Part shown: one piece after another, positions 1-9,106 of the stretch
How positions within the stretch are numbered: position 1 is the stretch's first letter
How the letters are laid out: the number at the start of each line of letters is the position of its first letter
DNA from: an uncultured Lachnospiraceae bacterium
GTDB taxonomy: Bacteria > Bacillota > Clostridia > Lachnospirales > Lachnospiraceae
DNA length: 64,000 nt
Assembly: GCA_947165025.1 (NCBI GenBank)
Contig: CAMUYQ010000003.1
Location: 118,747 to 182,746, forward strand
Reading direction: 5' to 3'
The notes under the pieces: model-generated
Seen by the model: only the letters and a program-made list of their open reading frames with translations
Told to the model about the DNA's origin: nothing
The model's database searches: none
Position numbers and translations under genes: made by a program

Positions 1-280
1 CTGTCTTCACCGCGAGGCCTCTGTTCTGCGCAGCAGAACTTGAATGGCCGAGCGTCCTATCAGTTTAGGTTCAGTAAGGGTGAAATGGCAGTGTAAGAGA
101 CTACCGCCCGGGTGGTAACATGCGGGGCAGTGTAAACCCCATCCGAAGCAAGACCAAGAAGAAGCGATACGGTTGCCCGCCGTGCTTCGGGTAGGTCGCT
201 TGAGGTCGCCGGTAACGGCGATCCTAGATAGATGATTGTCGCGGAACATTCCGTACAGAACCCGGCTTACGTTCGGCTTC
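1..280 (+). ncRNA. rnpB: RNase P RNA (class A-like), 3' part; 5' end outside the window
   Basis: Catalytic RNA of ribonuclease P, which removes 5' leaders from pre-tRNA. The sequence shows the family's fixed blocks in order: GGTGGTAACATGCGGGG, GTAAACCCC, GAAGCAAGACCAA, GGGTAGGTCGCTTGAGG, GATCCTAGATAGATGATTGTC and, at about 255-270, ACAGAACCCGGCTTAC, the universal 3' strand of helix P4. Only the 3' portion lies in the window. The mature 3' end is estimated at about 275-282 from the distance to the P4 strand. No hairpin plus T-run is visible before the next gene's start at 311. Confidence 0.93.
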
Positions 281-310
281 CTGATGCTCCGGGAACAGGA
301 AAGATACAGT

Positions 311-2539
311 ATGTACACATTCCTATTAACAATTCAGATCATAGCTGTAGTGTTCAGTCTTATCTGTGCGGCTGTGCTTCTCATCCAAAAAGGATCGGAA
401 GTCACCAAGCTGATACTGATAGGGTGTTTCTGTGCGTTCGTGCAGAATGCCGGATATCTGCTGGAGATGACGAGCAGCAATCTCGATGAGGTCATGATCG
501 CGATCAGGCTCGAGTACATCGGAACTGCGTTTATCGCGACGATGTCCGTACTGTTCGGGTTCAGATACTGCAGGGTCAATTTCCAGAACTGGCTGAAATA
601 CACACTTCTTATAATCGACGTTATCGTCCTGACGTGTGTGTGGTGCTACGAATATGTTCCGTTCTATTATTCGAGCGTTGCGTTCGTTTATTCGGGTGTT
701 TTCCCTCACGTTATACTGAATAAGGGATTTTTGTATATCGTATTTATGGTGACGATATATGCCGAGATCATTGCGGGCCTTGTTGTTGCGATGGTCTTTG
801 CGCTGCGCACGACCGATCCGAACATGAAGAAGAATTACCGTTTCCTCATTGCCAGCAATGCGGTACCGCTTTTGTTCTATATCGCAGGCGTATGTAACAT
901 GATCGACGGATACGATCCCGCACCTATCGGAGGCGCAGTAGGAATACTCATATTCTGTGCGAACCTTATATTCAGAAGGGTGTTTGATGTCGTTGAGACT
1001 GCCCATGAAAATATCCTGACCGACCTTGATGATGCCATTGTTGTCCTTGACTACAGAAAGGGATTCCAGGAGGCGAACAGGGCTGCGATCAATCTGTTCC
1101 CCGAACTTGCAAAGACAGCTTACGGTGAACTTGTAGCCAGCAAAGAATTCTATGATCTGTTTGACAAGAAAGAAAATAACGAAGTAGAGATCGACGGAAG
1201 ATATTACAAGGTCCATATTAATGATCTTTACGCGAGAAGCGGCATAGAATCGAACTTCATAGGATATTCGATCATATTTTTTGATATTACCGATTCAAAG
1301 ATGCAGATCAGAAAGATGGACGAGCTGCGTATCGCAGCAGACTCTGCAAACCAGGCCAAATCCGCGTTTCTGGCAAATGTTTCGCATGAGATACGTACGC
1401 CCATAAACGTAGTCCAGGGAATGAGCGAAGTCATCACGAGAGATTATGATGACGAGAAGCTTCTCGAATATGCCGATAACATCCGCAATGCAGCGGATCA
1501 GCTCATGGACCTTATAAACGGTATCCTTGATTTTTCAAAGATCGAATCCGGAAAGGTCACACTTGCCAATGCGGAGTACAAGGTTGATGATTTCTTCAGG
1601 GATATCATCATGGTATTTGAACATAAGAGTTCCGAGACCGGACTGTCGTTCATAACCGATATCGCAAAGGACATCCCGCTCGTTCTGTACGGTGATGCTG
1701 TAAGGATAAGGCAGGTCGCTACAAACATCCTCTCAAATGCGTTCAAATACACGAGAGAAGGAAGCGTCACACTGCGTGCAAGGTTTGAGAAAGTTACCGA
1801 AGAAAAAGGTAATCTGATATTCTCGGTTGAAGATACGGGTATCGGTATCCGCAAAGAGGAAGTCGACAAGATATTCGAAATGTTTGTCAGACTTGATGAG
1901 AGACTGAACAGGTCCGTTGAAGGTACGGGACTTGGCATGAACATAACCAAGAGCCTTGTCGATCTTATGGGCGGTGAGATAAAGGTATATTCTGATTACG
2001 GAAAGGGAAGCGTGTTTACCGTCATAATCCCGCAGTTTGTCAGAAGCGCTGCCGGGCAGACGGTTGGCGAACTCGGGCATCAGAGCATCATTAAGCACCG
2101 TACCGAAATAGGATTTGAGGCACCGGATGCAAGAGTGCTCATTATAGATGACAGCAAGACCAATCTGATAGTTGCCAAGGCGCTGCTTCGTGATACAAAG
2201 GCACAGATCACGACCGGTATAAGCGGAGACGAATGTCTTGACTATGTTATCCGCGAGCATTTCGATGTCATATTTCTTGATCACAGAATGCCCGGAATGG
2301 ACGGTGTTGAGACACTGCATAAAATGCAGATGATGGATCATAAATGTTTAAGTACACCGGTAATAATGCTTACCGCAAATGCGATGAGTGACGCCAAGGA
2401 TTTTTACTTAAAACAGGGATTTTCGGACTTCATATCAAAGCCAATAACCGAACAGTCCATCTGCAGAATGCTGAAAAAATATCTGCCTGAAAACCTTGTT
2501 CACATTACCGGAGGAGAAGATACGAGCGATGGGATTTGA
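311..2539 (+). CDS. Hybrid sensor histidine kinase with 7TM N-terminus, PAS, HisKA, HATPase and receiver
   Basis: 742-residue membrane sensor kinase. Residues 1-225 hold about seven hydrophobic segments of the 7TM histidine-kinase N-terminal type, followed by a PAS-like domain (about 235-345). The HisKA motif [11 protein letters not shown] places the phospho-acceptor at His359. HATPase boxes follow: N box [10 protein letters not shown] near 470-480, DTGIGI near 508, GTGLGMNI near 538. A C-terminal receiver carries DHRMPGMDG with acceptor Asp657. I chose ATG 311 because GGAACAGGAAAG lies just before it; longer starts would run into rnpB. It overlaps the start of proA by 11 bases. No Hpt domain or DNA-binding output is present, so it must pass phosphate to a separate Hpt or response regulator. 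Ligand unknown. Confidence 0.9.
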   Translation: MYTFLLTIQIIAVVFSLICAAVLLIQKGSEVTKLILIGCFCAFVQNAGYLLEMTSSNLDEVMIAIRLEYIGTAFIATMSVLFGFRYCRVNFQNWLKYTLLIIDVIVLTCVWCYEYVPFYYSSVAFVYSGVFPHVILNKGFLYIVFMVTIYAEIIAGLVVAMVFALRTTDPNMKKNYRFLIASNAVPLLFYIAGVCNMIDGYDPAPIGGAVGILIFCANLIFRRVFDVVETAHENILTDLDDAIVVLDYRKGFQEANRAAINLFPELAKTAYGELVASKEFYDLFDKKENNEVEIDGRYYKVHINDLYARSGIESNFIGYSIIFFDITDSKMQIRKMDELRIAADSANQAKSAFLANVSHEIRTPINVVQGMSEVITRDYDDEKLLEYADNIRNAADQLMDLINGILDFSKIESGKVTLANAEYKVDDFFRDIIMVFEHKSSETGLSFITDIAKDIPLVLYGDAVRIRQVATNILSNAFKYTREGSVTLRARFEKVTEEKGNLIFSVEDTGIGIRKEEVDKIFEMFVRLDERLNRSVEGTGLGMNITKSLVDLMGGEIKVYSDYGKGSVFTVIIPQFVRSAAGQTVGELGHQSIIKHRTEIGFEAPDARVLIIDDSKTNLIVAKALLRDTKAQITTGISGDECLDYVIREHFDVIFLDHRMPGMDGVETLHKMQMMDHKCLSTPVIMLTANAMSDAKDFYLKQGFSDFISKPITEQSICRMLKKYLPENLVHITGGEDTSDGI

Positions 2540-3794
2540 TCTTAACGAAACAGGAAAGTGTGCTAAGGAGGCTGCATTTATTCTGCAGTCTCTTTCGACA
2601 GAAAAAAAGAATGAGGCGCTCATGGCGGTTGCGGATGCACTTGAAAAAGAACATGCCGCCATAATGAAAGAAAACGAAAAAGATATTGAACGCGCGAAGA
2701 ATAACGGTACGAGCAATGCGATGATCGACCGCCTGGCGCTTAACGAAAAGCGAATAAAGGACATGGCTTCAGGAGTCAGGGATGTTGCCAAACTTGACGA
2801 TCCTGTCGGAGAAGAGCTTTCGGAAACGGTTCGTCCGAACGGACTTTGCATCAAAAAGGTCAGGGTACCGATGGGAGTTATCGGGATAATATACGAATCG
2901 CGTCCGAACGTTACGTCCGATGCATTCTCGCTCTGCTTTAAGACAGGAAATGCAGTTATCCTTCGAGGAGGAAGCGATGCGATAGCCTCCAACACGATCA
3001 TAGTGGAAACGATCAGAAAAGCGCTGGCATCAGTTAACATAACTTCGGATGCGATACAGCTCGTAACGGATACGTCAAGGGATGTCGCATCTGCAATGAT
3101 GAAGCTTGACACATATATAGACCTTCTGATCCCGAGAGGCGGCGCAGGCCTTATAAGATCGGTTGTTCAGAACGCGACCGTTCCCGTCATCGAGACCGGA
3201 ACCGGTAACTGTCATATATTCGTTGACGAGAGTGCTGACATAGATATGGCGGTTAACATAATATTTAATGCAAAGACCCAGAGAATGGGTGTGTGCAATG
3301 CGTGCGAATCACTTCTGATACATGAGAACATCGCAGCCGATGTTATACCGAAGATATGTGAAAGCCTGAAGGCAAAGGATATAGAGATAAGGGCGGGTGA
3401 GCGTGCGTTTGTTCTTGCTCCCGGATCTGCGGCCGATATGAAGAATGCGACCGAGGATGATTATGCGACTGAGTTCCTCGGCCCCGTCATATCACTTGCA
3501 ATTGTATCGTCTGTCGATGAGGCGATAGCACACGTCAATAAATATACGACACATCATTCGGAAGCGATAATCACGAGCGATCCCGAAAACGCCGAGAAGT
3601 TCTTAAACGGTGTGGACAGTGCATGTGTGTATGTAAACGCCAGCACAAGGTTTACGGACGGATTTGAGTTCGGATTCGGAGCGGAGATAGGGATAAGCAC
3701 ACAGAAACTGCACGCAAGAGGTCCGATGGGTCTTAGCGAGCTTACATCATACAAATACAAAGTGTACGGAAACGGTCAGACAAGATCAATTTGA
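2529..3794 (+). CDS. proA: Gamma-glutamyl phosphate reductase
   Basis: 421-residue ProA. It reduces gamma-glutamyl phosphate to glutamate-5-semialdehyde with NADPH, the second step of proline synthesis. Diagnostic blocks are [31 protein letters not shown], and [16 protein letters not shown] with the catalytic Cys near residue 255. Length and architecture are normal for the aldehyde-dehydrogenase-like family. ATG 2529 is preferred over an upstream TTG because GGAGG at 2511-2515 sits before it. It overlaps the kinase stop by 11 bases, so translation may be coupled. The usual partner proB (glutamate 5-kinase) is not in the window, which is unusual since proB and proA are often adjacent. It overlaps the convergent next gene by 9 bases. 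Confidence 0.95.
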   Translation: MGFDLNETGKCAKEAAFILQSLSTEKKNEALMAVADALEKEHAAIMKENEKDIERAKNNGTSNAMIDRLALNEKRIKDMASGVRDVAKLDDPVGEELSETVRPNGLCIKKVRVPMGVIGIIYESRPNVTSDAFSLCFKTGNAVILRGGSDAIASNTIIVETIRKALASVNITSDAIQLVTDTSRDVASAMMKLDTYIDLLIPRGGAGLIRSVVQNATVPVIETGTGNCHIFVDESADIDMAVNIIFNAKTQRMGVCNACESLLIHENIAADVIPKICESLKAKDIEIRAGERAFVLAPGSAADMKNATEDDYATEFLGPVISLAIVSSVDEAIAHVNKYTTHHSEAIITSDPENAEKFLNGVDSACVYVNASTRFTDGFEFGFGAEIGISTQKLHARGPMGLSELTSYKYKVYGNGQTRSI

Positions 3795-4265
3795 ATAAAC
3801 TTCACGTGCGATCGCAAATGCAGCCCATGCTTTGGGCCAGCCTGCATAGAATGCCGCATGTGTGATGACTGCGGACATTTCCTTCTGTGAGACGCCGTGA
3901 TTTTTGGCATTGAGAATATGATAGCGAAGAGAACTGTCGGTAATACCCTGTGCGATCAGAACGACAACGGTCACTATCGAGCGTGTCTTCAGATCGATGT
4001 CTGCATTGTTCCAGTTCTCACCGTACAGAACATCATCGTTGAAATGTGCAAACGCCGGAGCAAAATCACCGAGCTGATCTCTTCCGGTTGTCTGGACGAC
4101 CTTTTCGGCCGAGGGAGAATCCGCTTTTTTGTTACCTACATATATATCGTACTCATCGCGAAGTTCCTGCTGGGCTTCAGGTGAAAGTCCGTCATAGATG
4201 AGCTTTGCGGCATCCATTGTCTGTGCGAGTCTTTTGATCGTAAATAACCAGAGTTCGAAGTTCAT
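3786..4265 (-). CDS. Carboxymuconolactone decarboxylase (CMD/AhpD-like) family protein
   Basis: 159-residue helical protein of the CMD family. The core from about residue 85 onward has the PcaC-like pattern, including [32 protein letters not shown] and [10 protein letters not shown]. It lacks the CxxC pair of AhpD peroxidase partners, so a thiol-peroxidase role is unlikely. The true substrate cannot be told; a ring-fission pathway is not encoded nearby. The start at 4265 is chosen because AAGGAG lies 7-8 bases upstream; the open frame extends 21 codons further with no ribosome site. A promoter is visible at 4309-4338. Convergent with proA, overlapping by 9 bases. Confidence 0.8.
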   Translation of the reverse strand: MNFELWLFTIKRLAQTMDAAKLIYDGLSPEAQQELRDEYDIYVGNKKADSPSAEKVVQTTGRDQLGDFAPAFAHFNDDVLYGENWNNADIDLKTRSIVTVVVLIAQGITDSSLRYHILNAKNHGVSQKEMSAVITHAAFYAGWPKAWAAFAIAREVYSN

Positions 4266-4308
4266 GATCTGCTCCTTGATGAGATAGTGATAGTTCTCTG
4301 TTGATTGA

Positions 4309-4338
4309 ATTATAACAGTGAAGAGCATTGTTTTGCAA
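4309..4338 (-). promoter_or_regulatory. Sigma-A type promoter for the CMD-family gene
   Basis: On the minus strand: TTGCAA (-35, 4333-4338), 18-base spacer, TATAAT (-10, 4309-4314) preceded by TGT, an extended -10. It points at the gene starting at 4265. Confidence 0.6.
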
Positions 4339-4361
4339 CATAATCGGAAAATAAAAAGCTT

Positions 4362-6557
4362 ATGAGTACAACCACCGTATCAAAGGCAAACGGTATACTT
4401 TCTTTTCTGGTGAAAGCAGCACTGGGGCTGTTCTTTGTGTTCAATATCGTTGTAATGCTCATAGCTTTTTTTGACAGGAACAACTACGATGAAGCTCCGA
4501 TCGGATCGTTTGATGCAGAACAGTTTAATGAAGGGTGGAAGATAACCTACAGGAACGATAAGATCGAAGACGTTTCACTTCCGATGTATGTTAATGCCGA
4601 ACCGGGTGAGAAGGTCATATTATCCAACAGGCTTCCTGCAGACCTTTCGGACGGGATGAACATCATGCTCAGGGCTTCCATGGAAGACGTTGCAGTGTAT
4701 GTGGAGGGAGAGAAGAGAGCAGAGTATTCCACTGATTCGGTCAGGAACATGTCATTTTATATCCCCAGTGCATATATCGTTATTCCGCTTGATGCGTCGG
4801 ATTCGTCAAAGACAATTGATATAAATATCACGATCAAGACAAAGGGAAGTATCAATTCCGTGATCCTGTCGCACGGAAACAACGGATGGTACAGCGTGAT
4901 CCGGAGTGGCTTACCCGTTACTTTCATATCGCTTGCAGCGTTTATCATCGGTGTGATCATAACCGTTGCATCGGCGTTTCTGGGCAGGAAATACAAGGCA
5001 GTGGCCGCCGGGTATATGGGACTTCTCGTAATGGACGTGACGATGTGGATGTTTTCGGAGTCGATACTCAGGCAGCTTCTCTTTTCAAGACCTTCGCTTT
5101 CACAGTATTTTTCGTATATCACACTCGAGCTTGTCGGCGCTCTGGCATGCCTCTACTTTGATGAAGTACAGCACGGGATATATCATCGCAGATATCTGGT
5201 CATTGAGCTTATTACCGTATTCGTTGTCGGAGGCGGTCTTATTCTTCATTTTGCCGGCGTGGCTCCGCTTTATACAACACTTCCGGTATCACATATCCTT
5301 GAGGCCGGCTGTGGGATCCTCATACTGATAAATATCATAACCGACATAAGGACCGGAAGGATAGGCTCGTACCGTATCAATATGCTGGGCGGGATATTTT
5401 TCATAGTTTTCTGTCTTATTGAGCTGGCAGGATTCTATTATTCCAGATTCATGATCTTCGGCGGGTATGTCTGCATCGGACTGATAGGACTTGTCGCATC
5501 AACTGTCATTCAGACCGCACATGATATTTTCGGAGAATTCCGGGCCAATGAAAAGCGCCGTTTAACCATGATGAACAACACGATCGAGACGATCGCGGGC
5601 GCCATCGACGCAAAAGACGAATATACGGGCGGACACTCGGAACGTGTCGGAATGTATGCATCGCTTCTTGCAAGGCAGATGAAAGATTCGGGTGAATACG
5701 ACATTAAGATTGAGGATATTGTCAGGATACATTACATCGGTCTTGTTCATGATATTGGAAAGATCGGTGTTGCTGATACCGTGCTCAATAAAGCCGGAAA
5801 ACTTACGAGCGAAGAGTTCAGTCTCATGAAGAGACATACCGAGATCGGGTTTGAGCTGATGAGCTCGATGGGAGATGAGATCGAGGGAGTTCTTGACGGT
5901 ATCAGACATCATCATGAAAGATATGACGGAACAGGTTACCCCGACGGACTGGCGGGAGAGGACATACCGCTGGTTGCAAGAATACTGTGCCTTGCGGACA
6001 GTTACGACGCGATGACGTCAAACCGTGTGTACAGAAAGAGACTGTCAGCTGAAGAGGTCAGAAACGAGATAATGAGATGCCGCGGATCGCAGTTCGACCC
6101 GAAACTTACCGATCTGTTCGTGGGACTGATCGACCGTGGTAAGCTGCGTGAAAAAACGGTTGAGGGAATGGCTGTAAATGAAAGCGGTATCGTCATGAAG
6201 TCCGCAATGCTTGAGAGCCGTCTTCAGAGCGATCTTCTTGACGGGAAGAAGATACTGCATCCTTCGCATGTGCGGATGATATGTTATGTGATCAAGCTCA
6301 TGGAAAAGAAAGGAAACTCTTACCGGATCATATTTGCGGGACCTTCAGATGAGGTGCTTGCAGGAGGTGAGCTTACGTCATATATCAAAAAAATGTCGCA
6401 GCTCATATTGCGTCATGTCGGCAATCATGACCTGACTGTCAGATACACGGACAGGCTGAGCGTTATCGCGCTCTTTAACAGGACGGATGATGAGCTGGAG
6501 TCGTTTGTGGAAACACTTACGGAGTCTTTTGCGGATATCAGGACGCAGGTTCTTTGA
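4362..6557 (+). CDS. Membrane HD-GYP domain protein, predicted c-di-GMP phosphodiesterase
   Basis: 731 residues. An N-terminal membrane segment (about 13-35) is followed by an extracytoplasmic beta-rich domain (about 40-175), then about six or seven hydrophobic segments (177-395), an arrangement like 7TMR-DISM receptors. The HD-GYP domain follows (about 405-600), with GGHSERV near 422, HDIGKIGV near 462, and HHHERYDGTGYPDGL near 516-530, so the metal ligands and GYP signature are intact and hydrolysis of cyclic di-GMP is expected. About 130 C-terminal residues match nothing I recognise. The ribosome site is weak (GGAAA). Its stop touches the convergent pyrI stop with no gap. A cytoplasmic enzyme controlled by an external signal is the likely role. 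Confidence 0.88.
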   Translation: MSTTTVSKANGILSFLVKAALGLFFVFNIVVMLIAFFDRNNYDEAPIGSFDAEQFNEGWKITYRNDKIEDVSLPMYVNAEPGEKVILSNRLPADLSDGMNIMLRASMEDVAVYVEGEKRAEYSTDSVRNMSFYIPSAYIVIPLDASDSSKTIDINITIKTKGSINSVILSHGNNGWYSVIRSGLPVTFISLAAFIIGVIITVASAFLGRKYKAVAAGYMGLLVMDVTMWMFSESILRQLLFSRPSLSQYFSYITLELVGALACLYFDEVQHGIYHRRYLVIELITVFVVGGGLILHFAGVAPLYTTLPVSHILEAGCGILILINIITDIRTGRIGSYRINMLGGIFFIVFCLIELAGFYYSRFMIFGGYVCIGLIGLVASTVIQTAHDIFGEFRANEKRRLTMMNNTIETIAGAIDAKDEYTGGHSERVGMYASLLARQMKDSGEYDIKIEDIVRIHYIGLVHDIGKIGVADTVLNKAGKLTSEEFSLMKRHTEIGFELMSSMGDEIEGVLDGIRHHHERYDGTGYPDGLAGEDIPLVARILCLADSYDAMTSNRVYRKRLSAEEVRNEIMRCRGSQFDPKLTDLFVGLIDRGKLREKTVEGMAVNESGIVMKSAMLESRLQSDLLDGKKILHPSHVRMICYVIKLMEKKGNSYRIIFAGPSDEVLAGGELTSYIKKMSQLILRHVGNHDLTVRYTDRLSVIALFNRTDDELESFVETLTESFADIRTQVL

Positions 6558-6986
6558 TCATATCCTTGAATATGTTTCCTCGCAGTATTTGCATCTGTAT
6601 GTTTCTGTTTCGGGATCGGTCAGGACGAATATGTGATCCAGTTCCTGCTCGATACTCGTGATGCATCTGGGGTTCTTGCACTTAATTATGTTACGGATCT
6701 CCTTGGGCAGATGAAGCCGCTTCTTTTCGACGATCTCCCCGTCCTTTATAACGTTCACGGTGATCTTGTGGTCGATGAAACCGAGTACGTCAAGGTCAAG
6801 CATATCTATCGGACACTCCACTTTGAGTATATCCTTTTTGCCCATTTTCTCACTTTTTGCATTCATGATCATGGCAACGGTACAGTCAAGTTCATCAAGC
6901 TTCAGATCATGGTATATCCTGAGGCTTTCCCCGGCATTCATATGGTCGAGAACAAATCCTTCTTCTATCTTGCCTACGTTTAACAT
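6558..6986 (-). CDS. pyrI: Aspartate carbamoyltransferase regulatory subunit
   Basis: 142-residue PyrI, the zinc-binding regulatory chain that gives aspartate transcarbamoylase its nucleotide feedback control. The C-terminal zinc site is complete: Cys103, Cys108, Cys132 and Cys135 (CKNPRC and CKYC). The N-terminal allosteric region contains the family's NAKSEKMGKKDILKVE stretch. The length is slightly shorter than the E. coli protein (about 153). Start 6986 has AAGGAGG immediately upstream; an upstream in-frame codon has none. It lies 19 bases after the pyrB stop and must be co-transcribed with it. Confidence 0.95.
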   Translation of the reverse strand: MLNVGKIEEGFVLDHMNAGESLRIYHDLKLDELDCTVAMIMNAKSEKMGKKDILKVECPIDMLDLDVLGFIDHKITVNVIKDGEIVEKKRLHLPKEIRNIIKCKNPRCITSIEQELDHIFVLTDPETETYRCKYCEETYSRI

Positions 6987-7005
6987 GTATATCCTCCTTA
7001 TATGC

Positions 7006-7920
7006 TCACACAAGCTCAAGTAATGTCAGTATCAGTGCCATACGTATGTACATGCCGTATTCGACCTGTTTGAAGTACATCGCGCGTTCGTCCTCATCAA
7101 CTTCGACCGAGATCTCATTTACTCTCGGAAGAGGATGCAGGACCATCATGTCGGGTTTGGCAAGCGCCATCTTTTCTTTGTTCAGTATGTAAAAATCCTT
7201 GAGTCTTACATAGTCTTCCTCATTGAAGAATCTCTCACGCTGGACTCTTGTCATGTAGAGTATGTCAAGCTCGGGCATGACATCGTCGAGTTTGATCACT
7301 TCCTTAAATTCGATGTTGTTCTTTATCAGAACGTCGTCCCTTATGTAATCGGGGATACGAAGCTCGGGAGGTGAGATGAACACGAACTTCACGTTTTTAT
7401 AGCGGCACAGCGCATTGATAAGCGAATGAACTGTACGGCCGAACTTCAGATCTCCACACAGGCCTATCGTCATGTCCGAAAGACTTCCCTTCAGTGAACG
7501 TATCGTCATCAGATCGGTCAGCGTCTGTGTCGGATGCTGGTGTCCGCCGTCGCCTGCGTTGATAACCGGGATCCATGATTTTGAAGCGGCTACCATCGGC
7601 GCACCTTCTTTGGGGTGGCGCATCGCACATATGTCGGCATATATCGAGATGATCCTTATCGTATCGGATACGCTTTCTCCCTTTGCGGCACTGGACGAAT
7701 CTGCGGAAGCAAATCCGAGCACCTGACCTCCGAGTCTGAGCATCGCCGATTCAAACGAAAGGCGGGTCCTTGTGGATGGTTCGTAAAAGCATGTCGCAAG
7801 TATGCGTCCGTCGCATTTGTGGGCGTATTTGGCGGGATCTTTTTTGATCTCGCATGCCAGATCCATCAGCTTGTCCAGTTCTTCCACGGAAAAATCCATG
7901 GGGCTCATTAAGTGTCGCAT
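7006..7920 (-). CDS. pyrB: Aspartate carbamoyltransferase catalytic subunit
   Basis: 304 residues. It condenses carbamoyl phosphate with aspartate, the committed step of pyrimidine synthesis. The carbamoyl-phosphate site [11 protein letters not shown] is at residues 47-57 (Ser49-Thr50-Arg51-Thr52), and HPLPR near 266 supplies the other conserved loop. Start 7920 has CAGGAGG 7 bases upstream. Only 22 bases separate the start from the T-run of an intrinsic-terminator hairpin (7943-7970), leaving no room for an independent promoter downstream of it. Expression therefore seems to need readthrough of this hairpin, a possible attenuation point. Confidence 0.96.
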   Translation of the reverse strand: MRHLMSPMDFSVEELDKLMDLACEIKKDPAKYAHKCDGRILATCFYEPSTRTRLSFESAMLRLGGQVLGFASADSSSAAKGESVSDTIRIISIYADICAMRHPKEGAPMVAASKSWIPVINAGDGGHQHPTQTLTDLMTIRSLKGSLSDMTIGLCGDLKFGRTVHSLINALCRYKNVKFVFISPPELRIPDYIRDDVLIKNNIEFKEVIKLDDVMPELDILYMTRVQRERFFNEEDYVRLKDFYILNKEKMALAKPDMMVLHPLPRVNEISVEVDEDERAMYFKQVEYGMYIRMALILTLLELV

Positions 7921-7942
7921 TTTTTTCCTCCTGTTGTAACCT

Positions 7943-7970
7943 AAAAAAAAGAGCTCCCAACGGGAACTCT
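7943..7970 (-). terminator. Intrinsic terminator or attenuator between nitroreductase gene and pyrB
   Basis: Minus strand: AGAGTTCCC - GTT - GGGAGCTCT, a 9-bp stem with one G-T pair, directly followed by eight T. It starts 7 bases after the nitroreductase stop and ends 22 bases before the pyrB start. Confidence 0.75.
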
Positions 7971-7977
7971 AAAAAGA

Positions 7978-8517
7978 TCATTTGTAAGAAAGCAGATCAG
8001 ATACCGATTTTCTCTTCGGCATTTCGGGTTCTTCTGCGGGATGCCCGATACAGATGATATTGACGAGTTCCCGGTCATCGGGGATCTCAAGTACATCTGA
8101 GAGTGTATCGTCAAATATACCCATTATAACGGTACCGAGACCGTATTCATGAGCGGCGAGACAAAACGTCTGCGAAGCGATGCCCGCGTCGAACATCTGC
8201 CATGTATCCTTACGCGATGTAGTGTACGAACCGTCCTTTTCGAAACCGCATCTGCCTTTGATGACAGTCACGGCTATGAGCATCGGAGCAGATTCCATCG
8301 TTCCGGCATTGTATGTAAATCCCGTTGTGCAGTCTTTGGCGATCTTAGCCTTAAGAGCGGGATCTTCGATCGCGATATACCTGACGATCTGAGTGTTCTT
8401 CCATGAAGGGGACCAGGAAGCTGCTTCAACGATCTTCTCAAGAGTTGCATGATCGACAGGTTCGTCGGTGAATTTACGGATGCTTCTTCTTGTGCGGATA
8501 TTCTCTAATGCTTCCAT
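7978..8517 (-). CDS. Nitroreductase family protein
   Basis: 179-residue FMN-dependent nitroreductase fold. The N-terminal IRTRRSIRKF is the flavin-phosphate binding arginine cluster, and the C-terminal EYGLGTVIMGIF plus IICIGHPAEEP match the family's second flavin region. The SPSWKNTQ motif near residue 36 is typical of small nitroreductases in anaerobes. Physiological substrate unknown. Start 8517 has AGGAGG upstream. Expression appears tightly controlled: the promoter overlaps an 18-base palindrome and a second half-site. The gene is first in a possible transcript with pyrB and pyrI. Confidence 0.9.
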   Translation of the reverse strand: MEALENIRTRRSIRKFTDEPVDHATLEKIVEAASWSPSWKNTQIVRYIAIEDPALKAKIAKDCTTGFTYNAGTMESAPMLIAVTVIKGRCGFEKDGSYTTSRKDTWQMFDAGIASQTFCLAAHEYGLGTVIMGIFDDTLSDVLEIPDDRELVNIICIGHPAEEPEMPKRKSVSDLLSYK

Positions 8518-8534
8518 TTGCGCCTCCTGTTCTT

Positions 8535-8602
8535 ACCACAAAATATTGTGGTTGCGGATGATTTTCAAGTGATATCATAACCTATATTGTGGTATTTTGC
8601 AA
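8535..8602 (-). promoter_or_regulatory. Promoter with palindromic operator for the nitroreductase gene
   Basis: Minus strand: TTGCAA (8597-8602), 17-base spacer, TATGAT (8574-8579). ACCACAATAT occurs twice: once inside the spacer (8584-8593) and once as half of the palindrome ACCACAATATTTTGTGGT (8535-8552) downstream of the -10. This is the layout of a repressor binding both the promoter and the early leader. The regulator itself is not in the window. Confidence 0.65.
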
Positions 8603-8624
8603 CGGGATTATTTTGTTTTATAAT
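8597..8624 (+). promoter_or_regulatory. Divergent promoter for the PH-domain gene
   Basis: TTGCAA (8597-8602), 16-base spacer, perfect TATAAT (8619-8624). The -35 hexamer is a palindrome and is the same one used by the opposite promoter. Confidence 0.6.
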
Positions 8625-8659
8625 ATGCGGTAGTAACAGATGCTTTAGGAGGATGTAAC

Positions 8660-9106
8660 ATGGCAGAAGAAAAGACGGTTATAGACGAAGCGGTTGATTT
8701 AAGAGATCCGGATATTAAGTACCAGGATGCTGTGCCGGTTTTCTGTGAGAGAAAGCGCTGGCTGTTGTTCGGTCTTCCGTGGACGTTTACGAAATATATT
8801 CTGAAGGATGAGATACTCACGACCGAGAGCGGTCTTTTTAACACGCTGATCAACGACTGCTATATGTACAAGATCGTTGATGTGCAGCTTGAAAGATCCA
8901 TGTTTGAAAAGATGGTCGGACTGGGTACCGTTGTATGCTATACGTCGGATACTACCGATAAGGTGCTCAAGCTCGTTCATATCAGGAAATCGACTCAGAT
9001 CAAGAACTTCATTCTCGAGAAGTCGGAGAAGATGCGTATGAAACGCAGAACACTCACTACGATGAGCCTCAATTCGGACGGTGTTGATGCAGATGACATC
9101 GGCTGA
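8660..9106 (+). CDS. PH domain-containing protein (bacterial PH_2 type)
   Basis: 148-residue protein without signal peptide. The region RWLLFGLPWTFTKYILKDEILTTESGLF through LVHIRKSTQIKNFI resembles the bacterial pleckstrin-homology fold of YdbT-type proteins, in which an N-terminal hydrophobic stretch is followed by a small beta barrel that converts one form of a parameter into another. No enzymatic motif is visible. AGGAGG precedes ATG 8660. It overlaps folC by 20 bases and is the first gene of that transcript, but nothing links it to folate chemistry. Role unknown. Confidence 0.7.
   Translation: MAEEKTVIDEAVDLRDPDIKYQDAVPVFCERKRWLLFGLPWTFTKYILKDEILTTESGLFNTLINDCYMYKIVDVQLERSMFEKMVGLGTVVCYTSDTTDKVLKLVHIRKSTQIKNFILEKSEKMRMKRRTLTTMSLNSDGVDADDIG

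Noticed and set aside
326..1216. Long minus-strand open frame opposite the first kinase gene (also similar frames at 2435-3112, 28207-29049, 32688-33425, 41836-42129)
   Set aside because: Mirror frames of strongly coding plus-strand genes; no ribosome site and no recognisable protein family.
7921..8000. PyrR-binding attenuator before pyrB
   Set aside because: No PyrR anti-antiterminator loop consensus is present; only a simple terminator hairpin is visible.
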